64,000 nucleotides of DNA, from NCBI GenBank assembly GCA_021531775.1, contig JAFBIU010000001.1, positions 186,001-250,000 of the forward strand, given 5' to 3'. Of this stretch, positions 56,164 through 63,662 are shown piece after piece (position 1 is the stretch's first letter; each line of letters begins with the position of its first letter). A program made the position numbers and the translations under genes. The notes under the pieces were generated by a model. It saw only the letters and a list, made by a program, of their open reading frames with translations, ran no database searches and had not been told where the DNA came from. The stretch comes from Parabacteroides distasonis. GTDB taxonomy: Bacteria; Bacteroidota; Bacteroidia; Bacteroidales; Tannerellaceae.

Positions 56164-56282
56164 AGATATTCCTACGGCAGCATTATCTGCATCAGGTCTG
56201 TGGGTATAATCTCAGCATCACCCGGACTTGATGTGCGCAGCAAAATGCTTGCACTTGCGTCAGGTTCAGCACCCCGTTATCT
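56164..56282 (-). ncRNA. TPP riboswitch (THI box)
   Basis: On the minus strand the conserved core is plain: GGGGTGC (56275-56269), CTGAGA (56215-56210), TACCC, CCTGAT (56196-56191), GATAATGC (56187-56180) and GCCGTAGGAA (56178-56169). P1 can form between AGATA (56282-56278) and TATCT (56168-56164), with ACG/CGT above. The P3 arm is unusually long, about 53 bases between GGGGTGC and CTGAGA. It controls the thiS-G-C-F-H operon in response to thiamin diphosphate, which is the established role of this element. Confidence 0.93.
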
Positions 56283-56528
56283 GGACGACAAAATTGCGGA
56301 TTCTTTTTCATTTGGCCACTGTCTATGGCTGAAAAAATATCCTCCGTTTAAGTATGTTTAATAGTTGCCGTTCTTGTACCACATTGATGGGATAAAAATG
56401 CCGTATGAAGGGGATTTTCCATTTTTTGGAGTCCATCTACTTTTGCATCGATAATTGTCCGTTTTTTACATATGAAATGAGAGAAAAATTGGTGACTTTG
56501 CATGCGAAAAATTTCAGATAGGAAGTCA

Positions 56529-57107
56529 ATGACAAAGAAAATACTGATAATCAATGCAAGCCCACGGAAGAGGGGTAATATTGCGCAGATGGTGGCTGTG
56601 ATGAATGATGAGGCTAAGGCGCAAGGGGCGGAAGTGGATGTGATAGAGGTACAGAATCTGCATGTTAAGCCTTGTTTGGCTTGCATGCAATGTAGGACAA
56701 AAGGCTTCTGTATGCTGCCTGAAGATGATGCACAGCGTGTCTTGCAGTTGATTAAGGACTGCGAGGCAATGATTATTGCTGCACCCTGCTATTGGGGAAA
56801 CATCCCCGGAATGTTGAAACTGCTTTTTGACCGTATGGTTTATGGTATGATGGGCGAGAGCCCTCGTGGAATTCCGATCCCCTTGCATAAGGGCAAGCGT
56901 TGCGTGCTTGTCAGCACGTCAACAACTCCCTGGCCTCTGAACATCCTGATGCATCAGAGTCATGGGGCGATAAGGGCACTGAAAGAAATATGTAGGTACA
57001 GTGGTTTTAAGATTGTGGCAACCATAGAAAAGGGCGGTACACGACGTAACACTATGCTTACTGAAAGAGAGATAATGAAATGTCGTCAGGCAGTGAGAAA
57101 ATTATGA
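56529..57107 (+). CDS. NADPH-dependent FMN reductase / iron-sulfur flavoprotein-like protein
   Basis: A 192-residue flavodoxin-fold protein. The FMN phosphate loop is INASPRKRGNIAQM (about 7-20) and the flavin-ring loop is APCYWGNIPGMLKLLFDRM (about 80-100). The cysteines in CLACMQCRTKGFC (about 49-61) are spaced as in iron-sulfur flavoproteins, suggesting a bound cluster. I chose the Met at 56529 (MTKKILIINASP); an in-frame Met at 56502 adds nine residues not seen in the family. A UvrA-like remnant begins four bases after the stop codon, so the two were probably one operon before the deletion. Function beyond electron transfer is unknown. Confidence 0.82.
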   Translation: MTKKILIINASPRKRGNIAQMVAVMNDEAKAQGAEVDVIEVQNLHVKPCLACMQCRTKGFCMLPEDDAQRVLQLIKDCEAMIIAAPCYWGNIPGMLKLLFDRMVYGMMGESPRGIPIPLHKGKRCVLVSTSTTPWPLNILMHQSHGAIRALKEICRYSGFKIVATIEKGGTRRNTMLTEREIMKCRQAVRKL

Positions 57108-57110
57108 ATA

Positions 57111-57341
57111 ATGAAAACAGACAGTATTATCATTCAGAATGCTCATACCAACAACCTCCAGCATGTTGATATAGAGCTGCCGAAACATCGTATTGTAGTG
57201 TTTACGGGAGTAAGTGGTAGCTTAAATACGGGATTTTCGACAACGACAAACCATTAAAATTCTGGAGCGAAGAGGAACTGTATAAGCTACTGTATAGCGA
57301 ACCTATCGACCTTGACAAGTCGAAGACGGGACTGATTTGAT
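57111..57341 (+). pseudogene. Internally deleted UvrA-like ABC ATPase
   Basis: The first 37 codons read MKTDSIIIQNAHTNNLQHVD, then IELPKHRIVVFTGVSGS, the normal start of a UvrA-family protein up to the Walker A (which should continue GKSSL). Here the sequence jumps, with a frameshift, to a later piece: from about 57222 the frame KYGIFDNDKPLKFWSEEELY followed by KLLYSEPIDLDKSKTGLI ends at a stop at 57339-57341. Such a block occurs in the middle of UvrA-like proteins. The first frame stops at 57257. A large part of the gene has thus been lost between 57216 and 57225, and the rest of the C-terminus is missing as well. Confidence 0.8.
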
Positions 57342-57427
57342 GATTCAGAGCTTGTACAGGTAAACCAGTCTTAGATACCCAAAGAATCGTTTTAATAGGT
57401 TTTTTAGGTGCTAATAAATGTGTCCTA

Positions 57428-57460
57428 ATTATGCTATTTAGGAGGTCTAAATAGCATAGT
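57428..57460. repeat. Inverted repeat downstream of the PPOX-family gene
   Basis: ATGCTATTTA (57431-57440) pairs with TAAATAGCAT (57448-57457), loop GGAGGTC. The words AGCATAGTTAG and TTAGGAGGT recur between 57453 and 57488. It may end transcription of the minus-strand PPOX-family gene, which stops at 57493. Confidence 0.5.
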
Positions 57461-57492
57461 TAGCAACCGTAAGTAGCATAGTTAGGAGGTGA

Positions 57493-57963
57493 CTAAAACT
57501 GGAAGTGGATGGGTGCGGCAAATCCGGCCCGTTGCTCCAGCCCTTTGATAGACCCTAAATTGGTCATCCATCCGTCGATATCTTTCAGATAGAACACTTT
57601 GAAGATCGGATTCTGCCGCATGTCCTTATAGAGCGCGTTGACGATAGCACTCTTGTCGATGATGGCGTCCCGAATGTCTTGCCGTTCCTCAAAGACAGCT
57701 TGGGCAGAGAAACGGATCCAAGGTGTTTGCAATTCTTCTTTTTCCAGTTTGCAGCCGCAAAGCTCCAGCCAAGGATTGGCTTGCAGCTCTGCATAGACCT
57801 CCTTTTTCGAATTGGTACAAAACCAAAGCCGGTCGTCTTCCAAGATCATATACTGCATGGGACGTACTTTCGGTTTACCGTCCAACCCAATCGTAGCCAT
57901 GAACTGGACTCCCAAACGATCCAAGTAGTCGGCTACCTCACGTAATGTAATAGCTTTTTCCAT
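57493..57963 (-). CDS. Pyridoxamine 5'-phosphate oxidase family flavin-binding protein
   Basis: A 156-residue split-barrel protein of the PNPOx-like superfamily. Typical segments are REVADYLDRLGVQFMATIGLDGKPKVRPMQYMILEDDRLWFCTNSKKEVYAELQANPWLELCG and DIRDAIIDKSAIVNALY. Members bind FMN or F420; the substrate is unknown, and this is not the PdxH enzyme itself. Its first eight codons and upstream region (57940-58017) are present a second time at 59895-59972 in front of the broken AlbA_2 gene. The gene itself appears intact. Confidence 0.85.
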   Translation of the reverse strand: MEKAITLREVADYLDRLGVQFMATIGLDGKPKVRPMQYMILEDDRLWFCTNSKKEVYAELQANPWLELCGCKLEKEELQTPWIRFSAQAVFEERQDIRDAIIDKSAIVNALYKDMRQNPIFKVFYLKDIDGWMTNLGSIKGLEQRAGFAAPIHFQF

Positions 57964-58017
57964 TTTTCAACTAATTTGCTGCATAGGTACTGATTTCTGT
58001 TGGATTGGGCAACTAAT
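57940..58017. repeat. 78-base direct repeat, copy 1
   Basis: The sequence from ACGTAATGTAATAGC to GGATTGGGCAACTAAT matches 59895-59972 with only about three mismatches, in the same orientation. This copy covers the start codon, the first eight codons (MEKAITLR) and about 55 bases upstream of the PPOX-family gene, so it carries that gene's leader. Confidence 0.9.
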
Positions 58018-58019
58018 TT

Positions 58020-58293
58020 CTACCCCATCTGTTCTAATTCTTTCAGACGGAGATAAGCAGTCGTACGTTTTAGACTGTACATTTGTGTAAATGTGGCACA
58101 GGTGATCGATGTTAATTGCCATACTTGATCCTTGTTTATGTTATCCAGTTTCTGTCTATATTCCTTACTTATTCGTTCTCAAACCATTTCTGTCAATCAG
58201 CCCATCTTCGTTCAAATCAACAAATAACCTGCCGACATGACGGAGTTGCTGTTCTTCTGTTTTACCTGATGGTAACCCATCTTTGATATATTC
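58020..58293 (-). pseudogene. Fragments of AlbA_2-type winged-helix C-termini
   Basis: On the minus strand 58293-58165 reads EYIKDGLPSGKTEEQQLRHV followed by GRLFVDLNEDGLIDRNG, ending at a stop; this pattern resembles the C-terminal helix-turn-helix of AlbA_2 ATPases. From about 58150 to 58020 another frame reads DQVWQLTSITCATFTQMYSL then KRTTAYLRLKELEQMG before a stop. Both lack any start region. They are likely debris of defence-type genes left next to the decayed AlbA_2 gene. Confidence 0.5.
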
Positions 58294-58400
58294 ATATATG
58301 CTAACCCTGTTTATGGGGCTTCACGTAATGATGTACCAGATGGTTCGACTATCTACGACTAAACTATCGAAAAATGACTACTTTTACGACTAGAAGCCTC

Positions 58401-58463
58401 CGACTAGTCATTTACTAGTCGTTATTAGTCGTGTACTAGTCGTTGTTTTAGTCTTTACTAGTC
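58401..58463. repeat. Degenerate ACTAGTC tandem repeat, period 10-12 bases
   Basis: ACTAGTC starts at 58403, 58414, 58435 and 58457, with variant forms (ATTAGTC at 58424, TTTAGTC at 58447) between, giving a period of 10-12 bases. Looser copies (ACGACTA) extend upstream to about 58347. The array runs across the stop codon and last codons of the AlbA_2 pseudogene. Confidence 0.7.
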
Positions 58464-59917
58464 GTCGCATACCAATTTCTATCCTTTTGTATTACTAAAC
58501 CTTCATTATTCATTTCTGCCAAGATATTACCTACCAATCTTTGATTTTGTTCCTTGGTGTTTCTTGCAGGAAGGGTCTCTCTAAGATATTCAATGACAAA
58601 CTCTCTTCGGGTTCCTTCCTCTCCAGCATTCTGAATGAACTGCAAAGCCATCTGCTTTATCTTGTCGCGTTCAAGCCCTTTCACCTTGGTGTATTCAGGC
58701 AATTGTTTCGTTTGCCTTGCAATGCTCAGGGATATGGTCAGGTCTGGATATTCACCCTCTACCAATCCTCGCTCCAAAAGATTTTTGGCATCACTTTCAC
58801 TCAGTCGGTGTCCTTTCTGTACAGCATCAAGCAAGATACACTCTTCCAATGACAAGTCCTTATTTTCTTTCAGCAGTTTGGTGTATTTCTCATTGATGGC
58901 ATTGCCGTATAAACGAACTGCCACTTCCTTCTTGGCTGCATCTATCTCGTAATCAGGCATAGGGAATCTGCGTTCCCATTGCTGATTGAATATCTTACGG
59001 ATTCCTCGCCCGACTATGTCAATCATATTGAAGTTGACCATCGCATTGCAAAGGCATTCATTGCGGTAGTGTCGCTGTGGTCCATGTGTAGCAAGAGCCT
59101 TCTGTACAGTGCCAGGGATAAAGCTACCACCATTGGCATAATACAGGAATCCAGGATTCTCCACAAGGTTGATTCTCTCTTGCAGGGTATAATCCTGATG
59201 GGCTATGCAGTTGTGCAATATCTCACGCATGGAGTAATCGTCGTACTGCTGCATCACATCGGGGAATAGTGTGCCTCCTGGCATCTCACGCATAGTCAGA
59301 TTGCGCACCTTTGCCAGAATCTGATCTACCGTCAGGATGAATGGAGCGGTGAAGTGTTCATAATCCACCACATCCTGCTTCTCATCACGAAGCGACCATG
59401 TCACACGCACAACGGCAGGACGGAGTTTGAAAACAGACACAGGCTTACCTAACAATATGATAGCAGCACGAGTAATACCACCATCAATCATCACACCTGC
59501 GTTGCTAAGGAACTCTGGTACCGACCAAGCATTTACTTCCTCAGCAGGAATGCGACTATGCACCTTCTTGAACATCACACGGGCCTTGGCAATTGCTACC
59601 TCGTCCAAATCATCAATCGTTGCATTCGGTACAATCTCTGCAGACCAGTCACTACCCGTGAATAAAGGTTCATCCAGAATTGCATTCAGTCGTTCTGGTG
59701 TCAACTCCACAAGCGAGTCTTCAATACGCTGCCAAGCTTTGTCATGAGCATACACAGGACGCTTAGGCAGATGCTTCGGAATACGGATCACCCACACCTT
59801 CTTCTGGGTATCTGAAGTGATATTCCTGTGGGTACTCGCAGAGGAGGTATTGTTGTAGTTCGAGTTCGGTCATACGCTTGTCTCTTTCATTCTTACGTAA
59901 TGTCATAGCTTTTTCCA
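58448..59917 (-). pseudogene. AlbA_2 (Schlafen-like) ATP-binding protein, lacking the AlbA_2 domain
   Basis: The 449-codon open frame ending at 58448 encodes the C-terminal two thirds of an AlbA_2/RecG-like putative transcriptional regulator (VWVIRIPKHLPKRPVYAHDKAWQRIEDSL; SMREILHNCIAHQDYTLQERINLVENPGFLYYANGG; VGRGIRKIF; a winged-helix tail). Upstream, in another frame, the true start of the family is visible: MTELELQQYLLCEYPQE at 59874. The AlbA_2 domain that should lie between (about 130 residues) has been deleted and the junction near 59825 is out of frame. The N-terminus is now fused to a second copy of the PPOX gene start (MEKAMTLRKNERDKR from 59917). The product is unlikely to be functional. 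Confidence 0.82.
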
Positions 59918-59972
59918 TATTCCAACTAATTTGCTGCATAGGTACTGATTTCTGTTGGATTGGGCAACTAAT
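59895..59972. repeat. 78-base direct repeat, copy 2
   Basis: Same orientation as copy 1 at 57940-58017, with A/C and two T/A, T/C differences near the start codon. It provides the leader and first codons (MEKAMTLR) upstream of the AlbA_2 pseudogene. The 1.95-kb unit between copies contains that pseudogene and the winged-helix fragments. Confidence 0.9.
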
Positions 59973-60162
59973 GTTGGGACAATCTTTCAGTCAGGAGTCA
60001 GCGTTCAGTCTTAATAGATTAAAGGTAACGATTCTGTTTTTGATAAGCGCTTCTCTGTCGGAATTTTCTCTTGTTTTTCTTGGTTGTTAACCGTAAATCG
60101 ATTATTTTCGCTCTCGTTTGAAATCATGATTTCCAAATTATCTATAATGGCATGGAGGACAA

Positions 60163-62325
60163 ATGATGATAGAATCTACGATCAGATTTAAGGAAAGCCT
60201 TGGCAAGAACGGTCACTTTACTTGGATTCCATTTTATATGGAGATGGCAGAGAAACTTCTTGGGTTTAAGGAATATCGAAAGCAGCTGTTAGATATTGTG
60301 TACGCTTTAGACAAAAAGTTTGTAGGCTATATCAAAACAGATGATGGTGGGCAGGTTTCAGATATTGACCCATTTACGGTTTTCGGCATCTTCAATCGAG
60401 GTATAAGTCACAATAACCGATTCCGGTTATGCCATTATTTTAAGGATAAACTTACTATGAAGGCAAGTTTACCTGCTGACTTTGATGGAGTGCCCGTAGT
60501 CAATAATATGATGGCCACTTTCTTCTGGAGAGAGTATGCACAGACAGACATTCAGCCTCTTTGGGAACTTTTTGAAGCTGTGTTGACGAAAGACTCTTCC
60601 CAAGTTACCGCCCTATTTGATCAGGTTTGTAAACAGCAGGGAATCAAGTGGAACATTACGATGGGTTTGTTTTGGATTCGTCCGTACGACTACATTTCTC
60701 TTGATTCAAGAATTCGAGGTTATTTACCCACAGTAGGTATAGACATTTTCCAAGAGAATCAAATTGATTCGGAACATTATTTTTCTTTGCTTTCAATAGT
60801 CAAGGATAAGTTGGCACATGGAATGATTAACGAGGGGAGCATTCCTGAAATATCTTATCAGGCATGGATTTCAGATAATACTTCAACAAATACAACTATG
60901 AATAAGAATTATTGGTTGGTAGGAGTTACCTTCGAAGGGTTAGGTTCTCAGTTGGATAGATTCTTCCAGCAGGGTATTTGGGAAAGCTATTACACGGAGA
61001 GTAACCCAAATGACCAAAATCAGTTGGCTTTAGCCAAGATTATTAAGAAGGGGGATGTCCTGATCCTGAAATCCACTTCAACAAAAGGTAAGATGCATAA
61101 TCTCCCATTCCTGCGTGTGAAGGGGATTGGTATTGTCGAAGCAGATGTGGCGGTTTCCAAACAGGAACCACTCATTCGGTGTGCATGTCCAGTGCGTTAC
61201 ATTAGTACGGATAATACAGATTTTGAGGGTTCAATGTATGGCTCATACAGAAAAACCATTCATCTGTCTGACAGTAAGGTACAGGCTGTCATAGACTATG
61301 CGGAACATCTGATGCGATCTGAAAGTACAAAAACAGAATGCAAATATGAAGCCTATGTTGAATTACTGAAAGAAACGCATAATCTTGTGCTCACAGGTGC
61401 TCCTGGTACTGGAAAAACTTATATGGCTCAGGCGATAGCAGCAGAAATGGGATGTACAAAAGATGAGATGTGTTTCGTGCAGTTCCATCCTTCGTATGAC
61501 TATACTGACTTTGTGGAGGGATTGCGTCCTGTCCGAGAAAACAACGGACAGATTGGTTTTGAACGTAAGGATGGAGTGTTCAAGGAGTTTTGTAAAAAGG
61601 CTGCTAAGAATATAGAAGATAGCACAATAACAGAATTATCGGAAGAACAATCACTCGATTTTAAATATCAAAAAGTGATTGACCAAATCAATAATGGCGA
61701 CATAAATGAATTCAAAGTGAACCAAAAACCCTTCGTTTTCATCATTGATGAGATTAATCGTGGTGAGGCATCTAAGATTTTTGGTGAGTTGTTCTATGCT
61801 ATAGATCCTGGTTATCGAGGCAAAAAGGATATACGTGTCAAAACACAGTACCAGAACCTTGTTCCTGAAACCGACGTGTTCGCAGAAGGCTTTTATGTTC
61901 CGGCAAACATCTATATTCTTGCCACTATGAATGACATTGACCGTAGCGTGGAAAGCATGGACTTTGCTATGCGCCGCCGATTCACATGGAAGGAAGTGAC
62001 CCCTGCTGACACCCAATTTATGCTTGACTCACTTGACCAAGCTGATGATGCTAAGGCTGCAATGAACAGACTGAATGAGGTGATAACTGCCACCGATGGA
62101 CTGGGTGCAGCTTATCAGGTGGGATCCTCCTACTTCCTGAAGTTAGGCAACAATGGTGGCAATTTTGAGAAGCTTTGGAAGATGAACATCGAACCATTGC
62201 TGAGGGAGTATCTTCGTGGTTTCCGGAAGTCTGAAAACATCTTGACCAAGCTACACAATGCTTACTTTGGTACAGAGGCAAAAGCAGAAGAAACTGACAA
62301 TTTTGAACTGACCGATGAAGATTAA
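60163..62325 (+). CDS. mcrB: McrB-like AAA+ GTPase of a type IV restriction system
   Basis: A 720-residue motor subunit of an McrBC-type modification-dependent nuclease. The N-terminal ~230 residues (IPFYMEMAEKLLGFKEYRKQLLDIVY; IDPFTVFGIFNRGISHNNR; ADFDGVPVVNNMMATFF) are a module shared by many McrB-like proteins. About 245-365 (YWLVGVTFEGLGSQLDRFFQQGIW; KGDVLILKSTSTKGK) looks like a PUA/EVE-type reader of modified bases. The AAA+ domain follows: Walker A GAPGTGKT (412-419), FHPSYDYTDFVEGLRP, IDEINRGEASKIFGELFYAI (Walker B), and the McrB signature MNDIDRSVESMDFAMRRRF. GGAGG at 60154-60158 lies seven bases before the second ATG (60166), which may be the real start. It overlaps mcrC by 11 bases. 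Confidence 0.87.
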   Translation: MMIESTIRFKESLGKNGHFTWIPFYMEMAEKLLGFKEYRKQLLDIVYALDKKFVGYIKTDDGGQVSDIDPFTVFGIFNRGISHNNRFRLCHYFKDKLTMKASLPADFDGVPVVNNMMATFFWREYAQTDIQPLWELFEAVLTKDSSQVTALFDQVCKQQGIKWNITMGLFWIRPYDYISLDSRIRGYLPTVGIDIFQENQIDSEHYFSLLSIVKDKLAHGMINEGSIPEISYQAWISDNTSTNTTMNKNYWLVGVTFEGLGSQLDRFFQQGIWESYYTESNPNDQNQLALAKIIKKGDVLILKSTSTKGKMHNLPFLRVKGIGIVEADVAVSKQEPLIRCACPVRYISTDNTDFEGSMYGSYRKTIHLSDSKVQAVIDYAEHLMRSESTKTECKYEAYVELLKETHNLVLTGAPGTGKTYMAQAIAAEMGCTKDEMCFVQFHPSYDYTDFVEGLRPVRENNGQIGFERKDGVFKEFCKKAAKNIEDSTITELSEEQSLDFKYQKVIDQINNGDINEFKVNQKPFVFIIDEINRGEASKIFGELFYAIDPGYRGKKDIRVKTQYQNLVPETDVFAEGFYVPANIYILATMNDIDRSVESMDFAMRRRFTWKEVTPADTQFMLDSLDQADDAKAAMNRLNEVITATDGLGAAYQVGSSYFLKLGNNGGNFEKLWKMNIEPLLREYLRGFRKSENILTKLHNAYFGTEAKAEETDNFELTDED

Positions 62326-63643
62326 TCTGACAGATAATAACAGAGGGCTGATGAATGCAGGATTGTTTCATCGAGAGGATGTTGCTGCCCTGTTTCCTGT
62401 TGCAGACAAGACGATTGCCCAGCTGTGCAAGGAGAATGGCAATCTGCTGGTATTCCCGTATTGCATCGAAGCTGCTGCTGATAAAGTGGGAAACGCTTCT
62501 GTCATGACCATACACAATACGGGCGATCCGGACATGGTACGTATTCAAACAGAGAATGTCATGGGCTTCATCGGAGTCGGTCATCTTCAGGTAAAGATAC
62601 AATCCAGATTTGATGCAGGACGTGACGACTTCCTGTTACATTATATGCTACAGAAGGTACTATCTTTCAATCTCTTCGACCTTAATCACAACAATGAACA
62701 AGAAGATGTGTTTGACTTTGTCATGTTCATGTTCCCTTATTTTCTTCAGAATGCAATGCATCAGGGGATATACAGAGAGTTTCAGAACTTCCAATTTAAT
62801 GATGCTCATGTGAAAGGAGCCATAGACTTGGGCCGTCATCTGGCCCGTAACACGCCATTTATTGGACAAGTTGCCTATCGTACCCGCGAATATTCTCACG
62901 ACAACAACATGACGCAATTGATACGTCATACCATAGAGTTTATGATGTCAAAGAAATATGGTCGGTCGGTTCTGCATATTGACAGAGAGACAATCAACCA
63001 TGTCAAAGCTATTGTGGAACATACTCCTTCTTATCATAGGGATGAACGCAGTTCGATCATTTGTAAGAACTTGCGTAATCAGAGTCACCCCTATTATACG
63101 GAATACCGACCACTTCGAAGTCTTTGCTTGCAGATTCTACAGATGGAAGAAGTCAAGTATGGTGAAGTGGATGATGAGATTTGCGGTATTCTGTTTGATG
63201 GAGCATGGCTTTGGGAGGAATATGTGAATACAATCTTGCAAAAAGAGGGGTTTATCCATCCGGAGAACAGAAAAAGGAAAGGAGGCATCTTTCTCTTTGA
63301 AGATCGTACCGGTATTCGTTATCCAGACTTCTACAAAGATGAGATGGTACTTGATGCCAAGTATAAACGACTTGGAAGTTACAGGAAGGTCTCCCAGGCG
63401 GGACGTGATGAACTGCATCAGCTAATCACATACGTCACCAACCTGAACCTTCCTAAAGGTGGTTTCATTGCTCCTCTGACAGAAAGACAGCAGGTAGTAC
63501 CACGATCAAAGTTGAAGTATCCGTCAGCCACTCTATTTATCTTAGGTATAGAGATTAGTCGGACTGCCACATCTTATGCAGACTTCTGTCAACAGATGAA
63601 GGAGAAAGAAAAGGAATTTTTAGCATCACTCCATCAGCAATAA
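62315..63643 (+). CDS. mcrC: McrC-like nuclease subunit
   Basis: A 442-residue partner of McrB carrying the nuclease. The N-terminal half (ENVMGFIGVGHLQVKIQSRFDAGRDDFLLHYMLQKVL) is the McrC family start; VKGAIDLGRHLARNTPFIGQVAYRTREYSHDNNMTQLIRHTIEFM follows. The C-terminal PD-(D/E)xK site is visible as RYPDFYKDEMVLDAKYK, with Asp338, Asp347 and Lys349. LFDGAWLWEEYVNTIL precedes it. The start codon lies inside the 3' end of mcrB (11-base overlap), so translation is coupled. The system should cut DNA that carries modified bases, such as some phage genomes; the modification recognised is not predictable from McrC. Confidence 0.9.
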   Translation: MKINLTDNNRGLMNAGLFHREDVAALFPVADKTIAQLCKENGNLLVFPYCIEAAADKVGNASVMTIHNTGDPDMVRIQTENVMGFIGVGHLQVKIQSRFDAGRDDFLLHYMLQKVLSFNLFDLNHNNEQEDVFDFVMFMFPYFLQNAMHQGIYREFQNFQFNDAHVKGAIDLGRHLARNTPFIGQVAYRTREYSHDNNMTQLIRHTIEFMMSKKYGRSVLHIDRETINHVKAIVEHTPSYHRDERSSIICKNLRNQSHPYYTEYRPLRSLCLQILQMEEVKYGEVDDEICGILFDGAWLWEEYVNTILQKEGFIHPENRKRKGGIFLFEDRTGIRYPDFYKDEMVLDAKYKRLGSYRKVSQAGRDELHQLITYVTNLNLPKGGFIAPLTERQQVVPRSKLKYPSATLFILGIEISRTATSYADFCQQMKEKEKEFLASLHQQ

Positions 63644-63662
63644 TGGAAAAGATGCTCGTATC

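Noticed and set aside
58347-58463. CRISPR-like short repeats
   Set aside because: The units are 10-12 bases with no spacers, and no cas genes are present in the window.
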